Shown here in pieces: positions 56,369-64,000 of a DNA stretch of 64,000 nt (position 1 is the stretch's first letter; each line of letters opens with the position of its first letter). A model generated the notes under the pieces. That model did no database searches and was not told the origin of the DNA. It saw only the letters and a list, made by a program, of their open reading frames with translations. The DNA comes from Cellvibrio sp. PSBB006 (GTDB taxonomy: Bacteria > Pseudomonadota > Gammaproteobacteria > Pseudomonadales > Cellvibrionaceae). The stretch is taken from contig NZ_CP021382.1 of assembly GCF_002162135.1 (NCBI RefSeq), positions 2,850,001 to 2,914,000 on the forward strand. The letters run 5' to 3'. The position numbers and the translations under genes were made by a program.

Positions 56369-57331
56369 ATGGAAAAACATGATTGGTTAACGGAACGTTT
56401 TGAAGACACTCGACATCACTTGCAGGCCGTGGCCTATCGCATGCTGGGCTCCAACAGCGAGGCTGAGGATGCGGTTCAGGAAACCTGGCTTCGGCTGAAT
56501 CGATCCGAATCAGAAAAAATCGACAATCTGGGTGGCTGGCTCACCACCGTTGTCGCGCGCGTATGCCTCGATATGCTCCGCGCGCGTAAATCCGGCAAAA
56601 CCGAATCCCTTGATGAGATGGTTTATGACGTAACGGATGACGGCAGTAACGATCCGGAAGCCGATCTTCTGGTGGCCGATTCCGTCGGGCCCGCGTTGCT
56701 GTTAGTGCTCGATACCCTGACACCCACCGAACGCATCGCGTTTGTGCTGCACGATTTATTCGATTTATCGTTTGAAGAGATCGCGCCCATTATTGATCGC
56801 ACCGAAGCAGCCGCGCGCCAACTCGCCAGCCGCGCCCGGCGGCGCGTTCGGGGCGGCACCACACCGCAGGAGGACAGCCACCGTCAACATGCGGTGGTCG
56901 CTGCATTTTTGGCAGCATCCAGAGAAGGTAATTTTGAAGCGCTAATCCAATTGCTTCACCCGGATATTATTCTCCGTGCCGATGAAACCGCCATCAAAAT
57001 CAGCACCGCGAATAAAGCGAAAGGTGCACCGGCATTTGCCCCCGAAATTACCGGCGCGAACAATGTGGCGGATACCTTCAAGGGTCGCGCAGCGGGTGCG
57101 CAGCTGACGCTGGTGAATGGCGTGGCAGGCGCCACCTGGGGTATGAATGGAAAAACTGTGGTTGCATTTTGCTTTGCAGTAACAGACGGAAAAATTACCG
57201 CCATTGATGTCGTGATGGACAAAAAAACGCTGGACACCTTCGATATACAAACAATTGATATACAAACAGTCGACAACACCCTTCTCAACAACACCCACAA
57301 TAACGCCATCCACAAAAACAATGGAGTTTAA
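56369..57331 (+). CDS. ECF sigma factor with C-terminal SnoaL-like domain (SigJ/ECF41-like)
   Basis: 320 residues. Sigma2 region YRMLGSNSEAEDAVQETWLRL and sigma4 region DTLTPTERIAFVLHDLF with DLSFEEIAPIIDRTEAAAR; then a SnoaL-like domain from about 210. In ECF41 factors this domain modulates activity through conserved DGGGK and NPDKL motifs; here the corresponding places read ADETAIK and MDKKTL, so control may differ. The C-terminal tail has a short repeat DIQTIDIQTVDN. GGAAGG precedes the ATG at 56369. The DoxX-like gene starts 4 bases after the stop. Confidence 0.85.
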   Translation: MEKHDWLTERFEDTRHHLQAVAYRMLGSNSEAEDAVQETWLRLNRSESEKIDNLGGWLTTVVARVCLDMLRARKSGKTESLDEMVYDVTDDGSNDPEADLLVADSVGPALLLVLDTLTPTERIAFVLHDLFDLSFEEIAPIIDRTEAAARQLASRARRRVRGGTTPQEDSHRQHAVVAAFLAASREGNFEALIQLLHPDIILRADETAIKISTANKAKGAPAFAPEITGANNVADTFKGRAAGAQLTLVNGVAGATWGMNGKTVVAFCFAVTDGKITAIDVVMDKKTLDTFDIQTIDIQTVDNTLLNNTHNNAIHKNNGV

Positions 57332-57334
57332 ATC

Positions 57335-57703
57335 ATGAATATTTTTTTATGGGTTCTTCAAGTCCTGCTTGCCCTGCATACGATCATGGGCGCGGTGTGG
57401 AAATTTTCCCATTCCGCTGAACAAACCATGCCCTCGCTCAAAGCTATTCCCACAGGCGTCTGGCAAGCACTGGCCGGACTGGAATTGATCTGTGCCCTGT
57501 GTTTGATCCTGCCGGCTTTTTATAAACCTTTGACGCTGCTGGTACCGATCGCCGCTATCTGCATCGCAATAGAAATGCTGTTGTTTTGCGTATTACATGT
57601 TGCCTCGGGCGATAAAACCTTCAGCTCAATCACCTATTGGCTTGTTGTGGCTGCTATCTGCGCGTTTATCGCTTACGGCAGGTTTGTATTGCGCCCGCTT
57701 TAA
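57335..57703 (+). CDS. DoxX-like small membrane protein
   Basis: 122 residues, four hydrophobic helices (LWVLQVLLALHTIMGAVWKF, then GLELICALCLILPAF...), typical of the DoxX-like family. Ribosome site GGAG. Immediately follows the ECF sigma factor; such operons are common for ECF41-type factors and the gene is a likely target. Confidence 0.85.
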   Translation: MNIFLWVLQVLLALHTIMGAVWKFSHSAEQTMPSLKAIPTGVWQALAGLELICALCLILPAFYKPLTLLVPIAAICIAIEMLLFCVLHVASGDKTFSSITYWLVVAAICAFIAYGRFVLRPL

Positions 57704-57724
57704 CGGACGCTCTTATCGACGTGG

Positions 57725-58885
57725 CTACGCCTGCTTTCCCCGGCAGGCGATTTTGCTGCGAGTGAAAACACACAACACGCTTACCAACGCAATACCTTCG
57801 AGTCCCAATACTAACGGAATACATAACACCAATAACGCAAAGGCAGGCAGTACAGATTTTCCGATACCATCAAGCACAAAACGATCCCGCACAAACCACA
57901 AGCCCATAAAGTAAAACGCCACCGGAATCGCTACCGCATAATCACCCACCAACAAACTCACGGCAGCATGGCCGGTAATAATGTCGACCAAAACGGCGAA
58001 GCCTGCGCCGACGGCAGCACCGGCAATGTAAATCACCAGGTGACCGTAGCCCCAGGTAAGTGCCATCGACAAATCCTGCGCGTTAAGATGTTCCTCGCGC
58101 GAAAAATATAACCACCAGAGTGCAAACACGATCACCAGCGCGGAGATCGCCGAATGTATCAAGGCTAGATCAAAATGCTCCGCCGCCGAGTTCAATGCAA
58201 TGGAACCGGCCAGCAAGGTTTCACCCAGCACAATAATATTTAACAAGCCGTAACGTTCGATAATGTGGTGACGATGCCACGGCGTTTGCGCTTTTCGCTC
58301 GGCAAAAAATGGCACCAACAATTCCAGAAAAGCGCCCAGTGCAAAGCCCATATAAAACATAGCTGGCGTTAAGGGTTGTAACAACAGCAATGCAACCCAG
58401 TACACCTGCACCAGCGCAATGCCTACGGCATACCACAGCGCCGTCTGTTTGCGCGTTACATCATGTTTATACGCTCTGAGCCAGAATCCCACCATGGCGA
58501 TACGCATGATGACAAAACCAACGACGACCAAGGTCAGATCCGAGGATGTAAAAAAGTGACTCACGCCCGCCGCAAGCGTCAGTGCACCCGCGATAATGAC
58601 TAGCGTGAGAATGCGAAACAACGAATCATCATTGTCGTAAGCGGAGGCAAACCAGGTGTAATTCATCCAGGCCCACCAGATCGCAAAAAATATCGCCACG
58701 TATTTAATAATGCCGTCGACGAAATGCGCCTCCGCCACACTGTGATGCAAACCTGCCGCAGCCGCCGCTATGGCGATAACAAAAACCAGATCGAAGAATA
58801 GTTCCAACGGCGTGGCCGCGCGATGCGCTTCTTTGGTATCACGCGGCAGCATGGGGCGAAGATGTGATGAATTTATATTGTGCAT
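57725..58885 (-). CDS. ltrA: Low-temperature-requirement A (LtrA) membrane protein
   Basis: 386 residues with about 10-11 helices. TPLELFFDLVFVIAIAAAA near residue 25, FFAIWWAWMNYTWFASAYDND and YGLLNIIVLGETLLAGS are the LtrA signature blocks. The GST gene upstream ends 4 bases before its start; the two are probably one operon. Biochemical role is unknown. Confidence 0.92.
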   Translation of the reverse strand: MHNINSSHLRPMLPRDTKEAHRAATPLELFFDLVFVIAIAAAAAGLHHSVAEAHFVDGIIKYVAIFFAIWWAWMNYTWFASAYDNDDSLFRILTLVIIAGALTLAAGVSHFFTSSDLTLVVVGFVIMRIAMVGFWLRAYKHDVTRKQTALWYAVGIALVQVYWVALLLLQPLTPAMFYMGFALGAFLELLVPFFAERKAQTPWHRHHIIERYGLLNIIVLGETLLAGSIALNSAAEHFDLALIHSAISALVIVFALWWLYFSREEHLNAQDLSMALTWGYGHLVIYIAGAAVGAGFAVLVDIITGHAAVSLLVGDYAVAIPVAFYFMGLWFVRDRFVLDGIGKSVLPAFALLVLCIPLVLGLEGIALVSVLCVFTRSKIACRGKQA

Positions 58886-58889
58886 ATTT

Positions 58890-59765
58890 TTACGTTGATT
58901 GAGTTAATGATTTGTCCTGGGTTTTGGTCGCGAAGTCAGCGGCATCGTGACGCTCGTGCAGTTGTTCATGCGGTTCACCCCAGGTACGGTTGACCATGCG
59001 CCCGCGTTGCACCGCTGGTCGCTGTGCAATCTCATCAGCCCAACGCAGCACATTTTTATAGATATGCACTTCAAGAAATTCCGCCGCGTTATATACCTTG
59101 TTGTTCACCAACTCGCCATACCACGGCCAGATCGCAATATCTGCAATAGTGTATTCATCACCCGCAACAAAACGATGTTGCGCCAACTGGCGATCAAGTA
59201 CATCCAGTTGACGTTTCACTTCCATCGTATAGCGATTGATGGGGTATTCGTATTTTTCCGGCGCGTAGGCATAAAAATGTCCGAAGCCGCCGCCGAGCAA
59301 AGGCCCGGTGCCAATCTGCCAGAATAACCACGACAGACATTCTGTACGCGGGCCAATCGCCTGCGGAATCAGTGCCTGAAATTTATCCGCCAGATAAAGC
59401 AGAATCGAGCCCGACTCAAAAACGCGCAGGCTCGGCGTCACGCTGTGATCCATCATCGCGGGAATTTTTGAATTGGGATTGATGTTGACAAACCCACTGC
59501 TGAATTGATCGCCATCAGAAATTTGTATCAGGTGCGCATCATATTCCGCACCCCCATGGCCAAGTGCCAAAAGCTCTTCCAGCATGATGGTAGCCTTCAT
59601 ACCGTTGGGCGTTGCCAACGAGTAAAGCTGTAATGGATGTTTGCCAACCGGCAATTCCTTTTCATGCGTAGGCCCTGCCACCGGGCGATTGATATTGGCG
59701 AATGTGCCGCCGCTTTTAGCGTCCCACTGCCAAACCTTGGGTGGGGTATAGGGTTGATGCGTCAT
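58890..59765 (-). CDS. yghU: YghU-type glutathione S-transferase
   Basis: 291 residues. PYTPPKVWQWDAKSGGTFA N-terminal extension, thioredoxin-like half (LYSLATPNGMKATIMLEE, FVNINPNSKIPAMMDH) and helical half (SWLFWQIGTGPLLGGGFGHF, AGDEYTIADIAIWPWYG) are typical of YghU/Nu-class enzymes with disulphide-bond reductase activity. GAAGGAGG precedes the ATG at 59765; the longer reading is rejected. Confidence 0.94.
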   Translation of the reverse strand: MTHQPYTPPKVWQWDAKSGGTFANINRPVAGPTHEKELPVGKHPLQLYSLATPNGMKATIMLEELLALGHGGAEYDAHLIQISDGDQFSSGFVNINPNSKIPAMMDHSVTPSLRVFESGSILLYLADKFQALIPQAIGPRTECLSWLFWQIGTGPLLGGGFGHFYAYAPEKYEYPINRYTMEVKRQLDVLDRQLAQHRFVAGDEYTIADIAIWPWYGELVNNKVYNAAEFLEVHIYKNVLRWADEIAQRPAVQRGRMVNRTWGEPHEQLHERHDAADFATKTQDKSLTQST

Positions 59766-60042
59766 AGAATATCCTCCTTCATCGAACTGGTGGGCAAACA
59801 CTATAAAGCAAAGCTCATTGCGTGTAATGCGGTGTACACTTGGCAAAAAAGTTCACGGCCGCATGTATAAAAATCAACCATTCGATAACGAACGAGTCTG
59901 TTGACCGTTACTCGCTATCTGGCACAGAACACTGTCTTGAGCTTTAATTAAGACCTGGTTAGGGCAGCGCTGCTCTAGACATCGGCAGGCTAGTTGGCTA
60001 AACCTGGATTTATTAATAACCTAATAAAAAGAGGATTATCTT

Positions 60043-60864
60043 TTGAAACATTATTTTTTAAAGACAACCATTTTGCTGGCCATGTTCGGCCTCATAAGCT
60101 GCACAGAGGAACAGAAGGGTGCAGAAAAAAGCGCAGCCGATGTCAAGGAATCAGCGGCTAGTACCATAGAAAAATATAAGGCTTACACCCAAAAATTCTC
60201 CGAAGCCGCTGTTATTACGCAAAATCACGCAACAGGTCATATCGGTGATTTTTTCTTCACGCACTGGAAAGACGGTGGCTCTACCTCGTTATCCTTGAGC
60301 ACCGATGGCGCCTTCAACGTGAGCTGGGAGGGCGGTGGCTATAACTACGTGGGCGGTCCGGGGTGGCACTTTGGTGATAAAGACCGGGTTATTGGCTATC
60401 GCTTCAACGAAGACAGTGGCGCAAGCTATATCACGTTATACGGTTGGGGCTACGACGAAGATATGTCTGCCGCTGATCCAGCCCATTTGGTGGAATACTA
60501 TATTTTGCAACGCTGGACCTATGACCCAAGCCAGGACGGTACCTATGGAAAAACTTTCGTCAGTGATGGTGTGGAATATTCCACTTACCGCTCAATACGG
60601 GAACAGAAACCATCCATAAACGGCCCATCCACGTTTTATCAATACTGGAGCAAACCGACCGAGCAACGGCCACTTGGGGAAGATCATAAAATTATTTTTG
60701 CTGACCACGTTAAGGCCTGGGCCGACACCGGCTGGATCATTCCAGACATGAACAACTTTAACGCGAGTGATGACCCCACCTATCAGGTCATGGCGGTTGA
60801 AGTTTTCAATCCCGCCAACGACGGTACTGCCTCTGGCCGGGTGTGGGATGCAGCGGCTCAATAA
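60043..60864 (+). CDS. GH11 endo-xylanase, lipoprotein
   Basis: 273 residues. Lipobox GLISC (Cys about 20) indicates lipid anchoring instead of free secretion. The jelly-roll core aligns with GH11: HWKDGGSTSLSLSTDGAFNV, YVGGPGWHFG, LVEYYILQRW with nucleophile Glu151, then PSINGPSTFYQYWS and acid/base Glu253 in YQVMAVEVFNP. Before LVEYY there is an unusual insertion (DEDMSAADPAH). No carbohydrate-binding module. Most GH11 enzymes are freely secreted, often with CBMs, so a cell-surface GH11 is unusual. A Lys/Glu-rich helical spacer follows the lipobox. Confidence 0.9.
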   Translation: MKHYFLKTTILLAMFGLISCTEEQKGAEKSAADVKESAASTIEKYKAYTQKFSEAAVITQNHATGHIGDFFFTHWKDGGSTSLSLSTDGAFNVSWEGGGYNYVGGPGWHFGDKDRVIGYRFNEDSGASYITLYGWGYDEDMSAADPAHLVEYYILQRWTYDPSQDGTYGKTFVSDGVEYSTYRSIREQKPSINGPSTFYQYWSKPTEQRPLGEDHKIIFADHVKAWADTGWIIPDMNNFNASDDPTYQVMAVEVFNPANDGTASGRVWDAAAQ

Positions 60865-60899
60865 TAACGATGAAATGAATTGGCGATAGGATTGTTAAA

Positions 60900-60924
60900 C
60901 GGCGGCTCACAAGGTTGTGCGCCG
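60900..60924 (+). other. GC-rich hairpin after the xylanase
   Basis: CGGCG and CACAA arms pair with TTGTG and CGCCG around a GG loop with a three-base bulge. No T-run; may be the 3' end of the message. Confidence 0.4.
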
Positions 60925-60993
60925 CTGTAATCGTGCGATACATCTCCCACTCCGCGTCACAAATCTTTAATACATACGATTCATCATGCGCCG

Positions 60994-62181
60994 ATGAATA
61001 AAATTCCCCCGCCATTATTATTGATTACACGCAGCGCGATGACGACTGTTGTCTGTTTGATGCTGACCTCGGCATTAGCATTAGCATTAGCATTGGAATT
61101 GGCGCAAGGCGCACAACCGAACCAGCGCGAGATAGATGCAACAACTCCGCTCAAGATGAACGACATTCAGGTGGTAGGTTCGCACAACAGTTTCAAGGCG
61201 CAAATTCCCGATGCAGTAATGGCAACGCTTCGCGCTACGGACCGCAAACGGGCCGAGAGCCTTGATTATTATCACGTCCCCTTGACCAAACAACTTGAAG
61301 TCGGCGTTCGCCAGTTCGAGCTGGATATTTTTGCCGATCCCCAGGGCGGACGTTACGCCGATCCCAAAGGCGAAGCGCTGGCACGCGCGGCCGGCGAGAT
61401 CACGAACTTTGATCGAGAAGCAATGCTCAAGCCGGGGTTCAAGGTGTTCCACAATCCCGATGTGGATTATCTCAGCACCTGCCCGACGCTGATCCGTTGT
61501 CTCAACGAAATCGATCAATGGTCACGCGCGCATCCTGAACATCTTCCGATCATGATTACGCTCAATGCAGCCGACACGCCCGTCAACCGGCCGGGTATCA
61601 CTGATCCGTTACCGCTCGATAATAAAGCGCTGCTCGATGCGCTTGATGCCGAAATTCGCTCCGTACTTCCTGGCGATCGACTTATCACGCCGGATGATGT
61701 GCGCGGCGATGCGCCGACGTTACGCGATGCGGTAAATGAACACGGCTGGCCTAACCTCTCGGCCGCACGCGGGCGCATTTACATCTTGTTCGATGTCCGC
61801 CAGGCAGTTTCCGATACCTATCGGGCCGGTCATCCTTCACTCACCGGGCGCACGATGTTCGGCTGGTATCCCGACGACCAACCCGAAGGCGTGATTCAGA
61901 TCGTTCAGGACCCATTGGTCGATGGTGAAAAGATCAAGCGCTGGGTTAATGACGGCATCATCGTCCGGACGCGCACGGATGCCGGAACACAGGAAGCGCG
62001 ACGTAACGATTTTTCCAAAGCGAGGGCTGCGATCTCCAGCGGTGCCCAAGCCGTGAGCACAGATTATTATCCCGGCGCACCCGATCCGTTGCAGTTGGGT
62101 TTTGTGATTAGTTTGCAACATGGTGCGATGGCGCAATGCAATCCGGTGCGTGTTACCGCCGGTTGTCAGTTGCAGCCTTAG
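60994..62181 (+). CDS. PI-PLC-C1-type phosphodiesterase (Ca2+-dependent phospholipase C family)
   Basis: 395 residues, exported (signal to about residue 42). MNDIQVVGSHNSFKAQIPD, LDYYHVPLTKQLEVGVRQFE, LDIFADPQGGRYA and the HNPDVDY segment match the calcium-dependent phosphoinositide-specific PLC family; the two catalytic His lie in GSHNSF and FHNPD. A GCATTA repeat in the signal region (61072-61095) encodes Ala-Leu pairs. Substrate (phosphoinositide or other phosphodiester) is unknown. Confidence 0.85.
   Translation: MNKIPPPLLLITRSAMTTVVCLMLTSALALALALELAQGAQPNQREIDATTPLKMNDIQVVGSHNSFKAQIPDAVMATLRATDRKRAESLDYYHVPLTKQLEVGVRQFELDIFADPQGGRYADPKGEALARAAGEITNFDREAMLKPGFKVFHNPDVDYLSTCPTLIRCLNEIDQWSRAHPEHLPIMITLNAADTPVNRPGITDPLPLDNKALLDALDAEIRSVLPGDRLITPDDVRGDAPTLRDAVNEHGWPNLSAARGRIYILFDVRQAVSDTYRAGHPSLTGRTMFGWYPDDQPEGVIQIVQDPLVDGEKIKRWVNDGIIVRTRTDAGTQEARRNDFSKARAAISSGAQAVSTDYYPGAPDPLQLGFVISLQHGAMAQCNPVRVTAGCQLQP
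61072..61095 (+). repeat. In-frame GCATTA repeat in signal peptide
   Basis: Three GCATTA units plus one GCATTG encode alternating Ala-Leu. In-frame changes would lengthen or shorten the hydrophobic core. Confidence 0.85.
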
Positions 62182-62466
62182 CGCTTCACTAACGTGAGCA
62201 ACCTCGCACGCGCTAGCCGATAATTTTTATTGTGAAGCGCCCGCGTTTTTAACAGCCACTCAGTTCTTCCCCGCCTGATTTATGTGTTCCTTTTCTTTCC
62301 CGGCTAACAGCACGCCGCCCGGTTGGTGAGTTACCCGGAAATTGAATCCGTACCTCTGTGATATATTTCGAACCGACAAGCCATCCCGCTCATGCTCTGA
62401 TGAAGTATAAGCCGCACGCTCCGTTGTACCGGGTTCTATCCAATGTTGTTTTTCCGAGGCCCCAGC

Positions 62467-64000
62467 ATGCCAACCCCGTTATTAGCCTGTGACCCGCGTT
62501 ACTTGAGAAGATTATCCGCGGTGCTGGGGCTATATGCCCTTATCGCCGGTGTAATCTCCCTTGGCGGTTGGGCATTTGATATTCCGCGCCTTACCGATTG
62601 GCTTAACGATGGTGTTTCGATCCAACCGAATACCGCCGTGTTGATTGCGCTGGCTGGCGCAGCGGTTGTGTTTTTGCAATACGGGTATGGCAAGTTCACC
62701 TTGGTGTTCGGCGGAATCGTTGCCGCCTTTGGTGGGCTCAATCTGCTGCAATACATTACCGGGGCGGATTTGGGCTTCAACCATCAGCTGCTTTTTGGTC
62801 GCGAGTGGGGTCAAGCGGCTACCGTCACACCGGGCCGTTTTGGCCCACCGGCATCAATCTCGTTCGTGTTCATCGGCATCTCGCTGATGCTGCTTGGTAT
62901 GCGTGACCATACGGCGCGTCGCTACGTTCCGGGTCTGGCGCTTGTCGTCCTCCTGTTGATGATGTTTTCACTCCTGGGTTACCTGTTCAATGCGCGCAAT
63001 TTTTATGCGATACCCTGGCTTTCGGCGATTGCGTTGCCCAGCGCGACCATGCTGCTGGCCTTGGCCGTGAGTGTGATCATCAGCATGCCCGACCATCAGC
63101 CCATGCTGTTGTTATGCGAACGTTCCAGTGCCGGCACCATGGCACGGACCGTCCTGCCGATTCTGGTCGTCATGATTCCGTTGGTGATCTGGCTGCGTAG
63201 TAAGGGGTATGAATATGAATTGTTTGACGTTGGTACCGGCCGCGCCTTGAGCGCCGCGCTACTCGTGCTGGGTGTTGTGGGCTTGATGTGGATCGCGCTG
63301 CTGGCACTGCGCCGGCGCGAGCAACGCGAACGCGAAGCGGATCGGCGCAAAGATGAATTTCTCGCAACCCTGGCGCATGAGCTGCGCAATCCCCTCGCCC
63401 CCATCAGCAATGCCACATCAATACTGAAACTGGCTCACGACGACCGCGAGGTCTTCGAGCGTGCAACGGGTACCATCGAGCGGCAACTTGCGCATTTGGT
63501 ACGGCTGGTTGATGACCTGCTCGATATGAGCCGCATCAGCCGTGGAAAACTGGAGCTGCGCCGCGAGCACATCGAGCTGGCGTCGGTTATCCATCAGGCC
63601 GTCGAAACCTGCCGGCCGATGGCTGAAGCTGCCGGCCAGGAAATCACCGTGACCTTACCGGCACAGCCAATTTACCTGGATGCCGACCCGGTGCGCTTGT
63701 CGCAAGTCGTGAGTAATTTGCTGAACAACGCTTCCAAGTTTGCGGGACAACGCGGCCGGATCAATCTGACCGTCAGCCTGCGCGATCGCGATGTGGAGAT
63801 AACCGTGAAAGATGACGGCATTGGCATTCCACCCGCCATGCTCAATGCCATCTTCGAGATGTTTTTGCAGGTTGATCAATCACTGGAGAGGTCACAAAGC
63901 GGATTGGGTATCGGCCTTACACTGGCCAGACGGCTGGTTGAACTTCATAACGGCCACATCGAAGCACTTAGCGAAGGGCTGGGTAAGGGAAGTGAATTTG
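62467..64000 (+). CDS. Multi-span membrane histidine kinase, 3' end outside window
   Basis: At least 511 residues. N-terminal about 265 residues hold 7-8 membrane helices (LRRLSAVLGLYALIAGVISL and following), an unassigned sensor module. The kinase has an H box DEFLATLAHELRNPLAPISN near residue 297, N box SNLLNNASKFAG, G boxes VKDDGIGIPPAM and SGLGIGLTLARRLVELH. GAGG is 8 bases before the ATG. The frame is open at the window end; a hybrid receiver may follow. Confidence 0.85.
   Translation, partial: MPTPLLACDPRYLRRLSAVLGLYALIAGVISLGGWAFDIPRLTDWLNDGVSIQPNTAVLIALAGAAVVFLQYGYGKFTLVFGGIVAAFGGLNLLQYITGADLGFNHQLLFGREWGQAATVTPGRFGPPASISFVFIGISLMLLGMRDHTARRYVPGLALVVLLLMMFSLLGYLFNARNFYAIPWLSAIALPSATMLLALAVSVIISMPDHQPMLLLCERSSAGTMARTVLPILVVMIPLVIWLRSKGYEYELFDVGTGRALSAALLVLGVVGLMWIALLALRRREQREREADRRKDEFLATLAHELRNPLAPISNATSILKLAHDDREVFERATGTIERQLAHLVRLVDDLLDMSRISRGKLELRREHIELASVIHQAVETCRPMAEAAGQEITVTLPAQPIYLDADPVRLSQVVSNLLNNASKFAGQRGRINLTVSLRDRDVEITVKDDGIGIPPAMLNAIFEMFLQVDQSLERSQSGLGIGLTLARRLVELHNGHIEALSEGLGKGSEF

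Overview
The window looks like a stretch of a Cellvibrio/Saccharophagus-type gammaproteobacterium (order Cellvibrionales), a specialist in polysaccharide degradation. The evidence is indirect but consistent: secreted proteins built from CBM2, CBM6 or CBM32-like modules joined by polyserine linkers, GH81, GH16 and GH11 glycoside hydrolases, a large TonB-dependent receptor, and CBM2-YceI-cytochrome proteins of the kind known from those genera. No rRNA, tRNA, CRISPR array or transposase was found.

Layout. 1-9938: a beta-1,3-glucan (laminarin-type) locus with a TonB receptor (cut by the window edge), a periplasmic binding protein, a GH81 laminarinase lipoprotein and, divergently, a secreted carbohydrate-binding di-heme cytochrome. 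The regions upstream of the receptor and of GH81 share a gap-free block of motifs, a likely common operator. 10018-18165: an autotransporter-like protein with a Glu-Pro repeat, a GT-B glycosyltransferase, three poorly characterised proteins (one with three tandem repeats, one resembling MACPF pore formers). 18166-23973: a BRCT protein, then a visibly AT-richer defence island with Gabija (gajA-gajB) and a Ser/Thr kinase. 24295-28294: a two-component system divergent from a catalase-family peroxidase and cytochrome b561. 28477-39185: housekeeping and accessory genes (M23 peptidase, MerR with a clear 19-bp-spacer operator, BenE, an SDR/SnoaL pair with a LysR regulator, a cold-shock protein, BetT with a porin). 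39580-43448: a degenerate interbacterial toxin cassette with a truncated ketoacyl-synthase-like gene, a frameshifted PoNe-type nuclease effector and two PoNi-type immunity paralogues. 43729-54283: a CBM2 metallopeptidase, then a four-gene putative extracellular redox cluster (membrane protein, CBM2-lectin-YceI protein, CBM2-YceI-cytochrome c protein, Tat-exported DUF1552 protein) preceded by a promoter with a LacI-type palindrome. 54375-64000: a GH16 laminarinase with two CBM6 domains, an ECF sigma factor with a SnoaL domain plus DoxX-like partner, LtrA, a YghU-type GST, a lipoprotein GH11 xylanase, a PI-PLC-like phosphodiesterase and a partial histidine kinase.

How it fits together. Surface hydrolases (GH81, GH16, GH11) cut glucan and xylan, the TonB receptor imports products, and the substrate-anchored cytochrome/YceI proteins probably carry electrons outside the cell, plausibly for oxidative polysaccharide cleavage. 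The other accessory blocks are competition (PoNe/PoNi), phage defence (Gabija) and oxidative-stress functions. All functions are inferred from sequence reading alone; no search was run.
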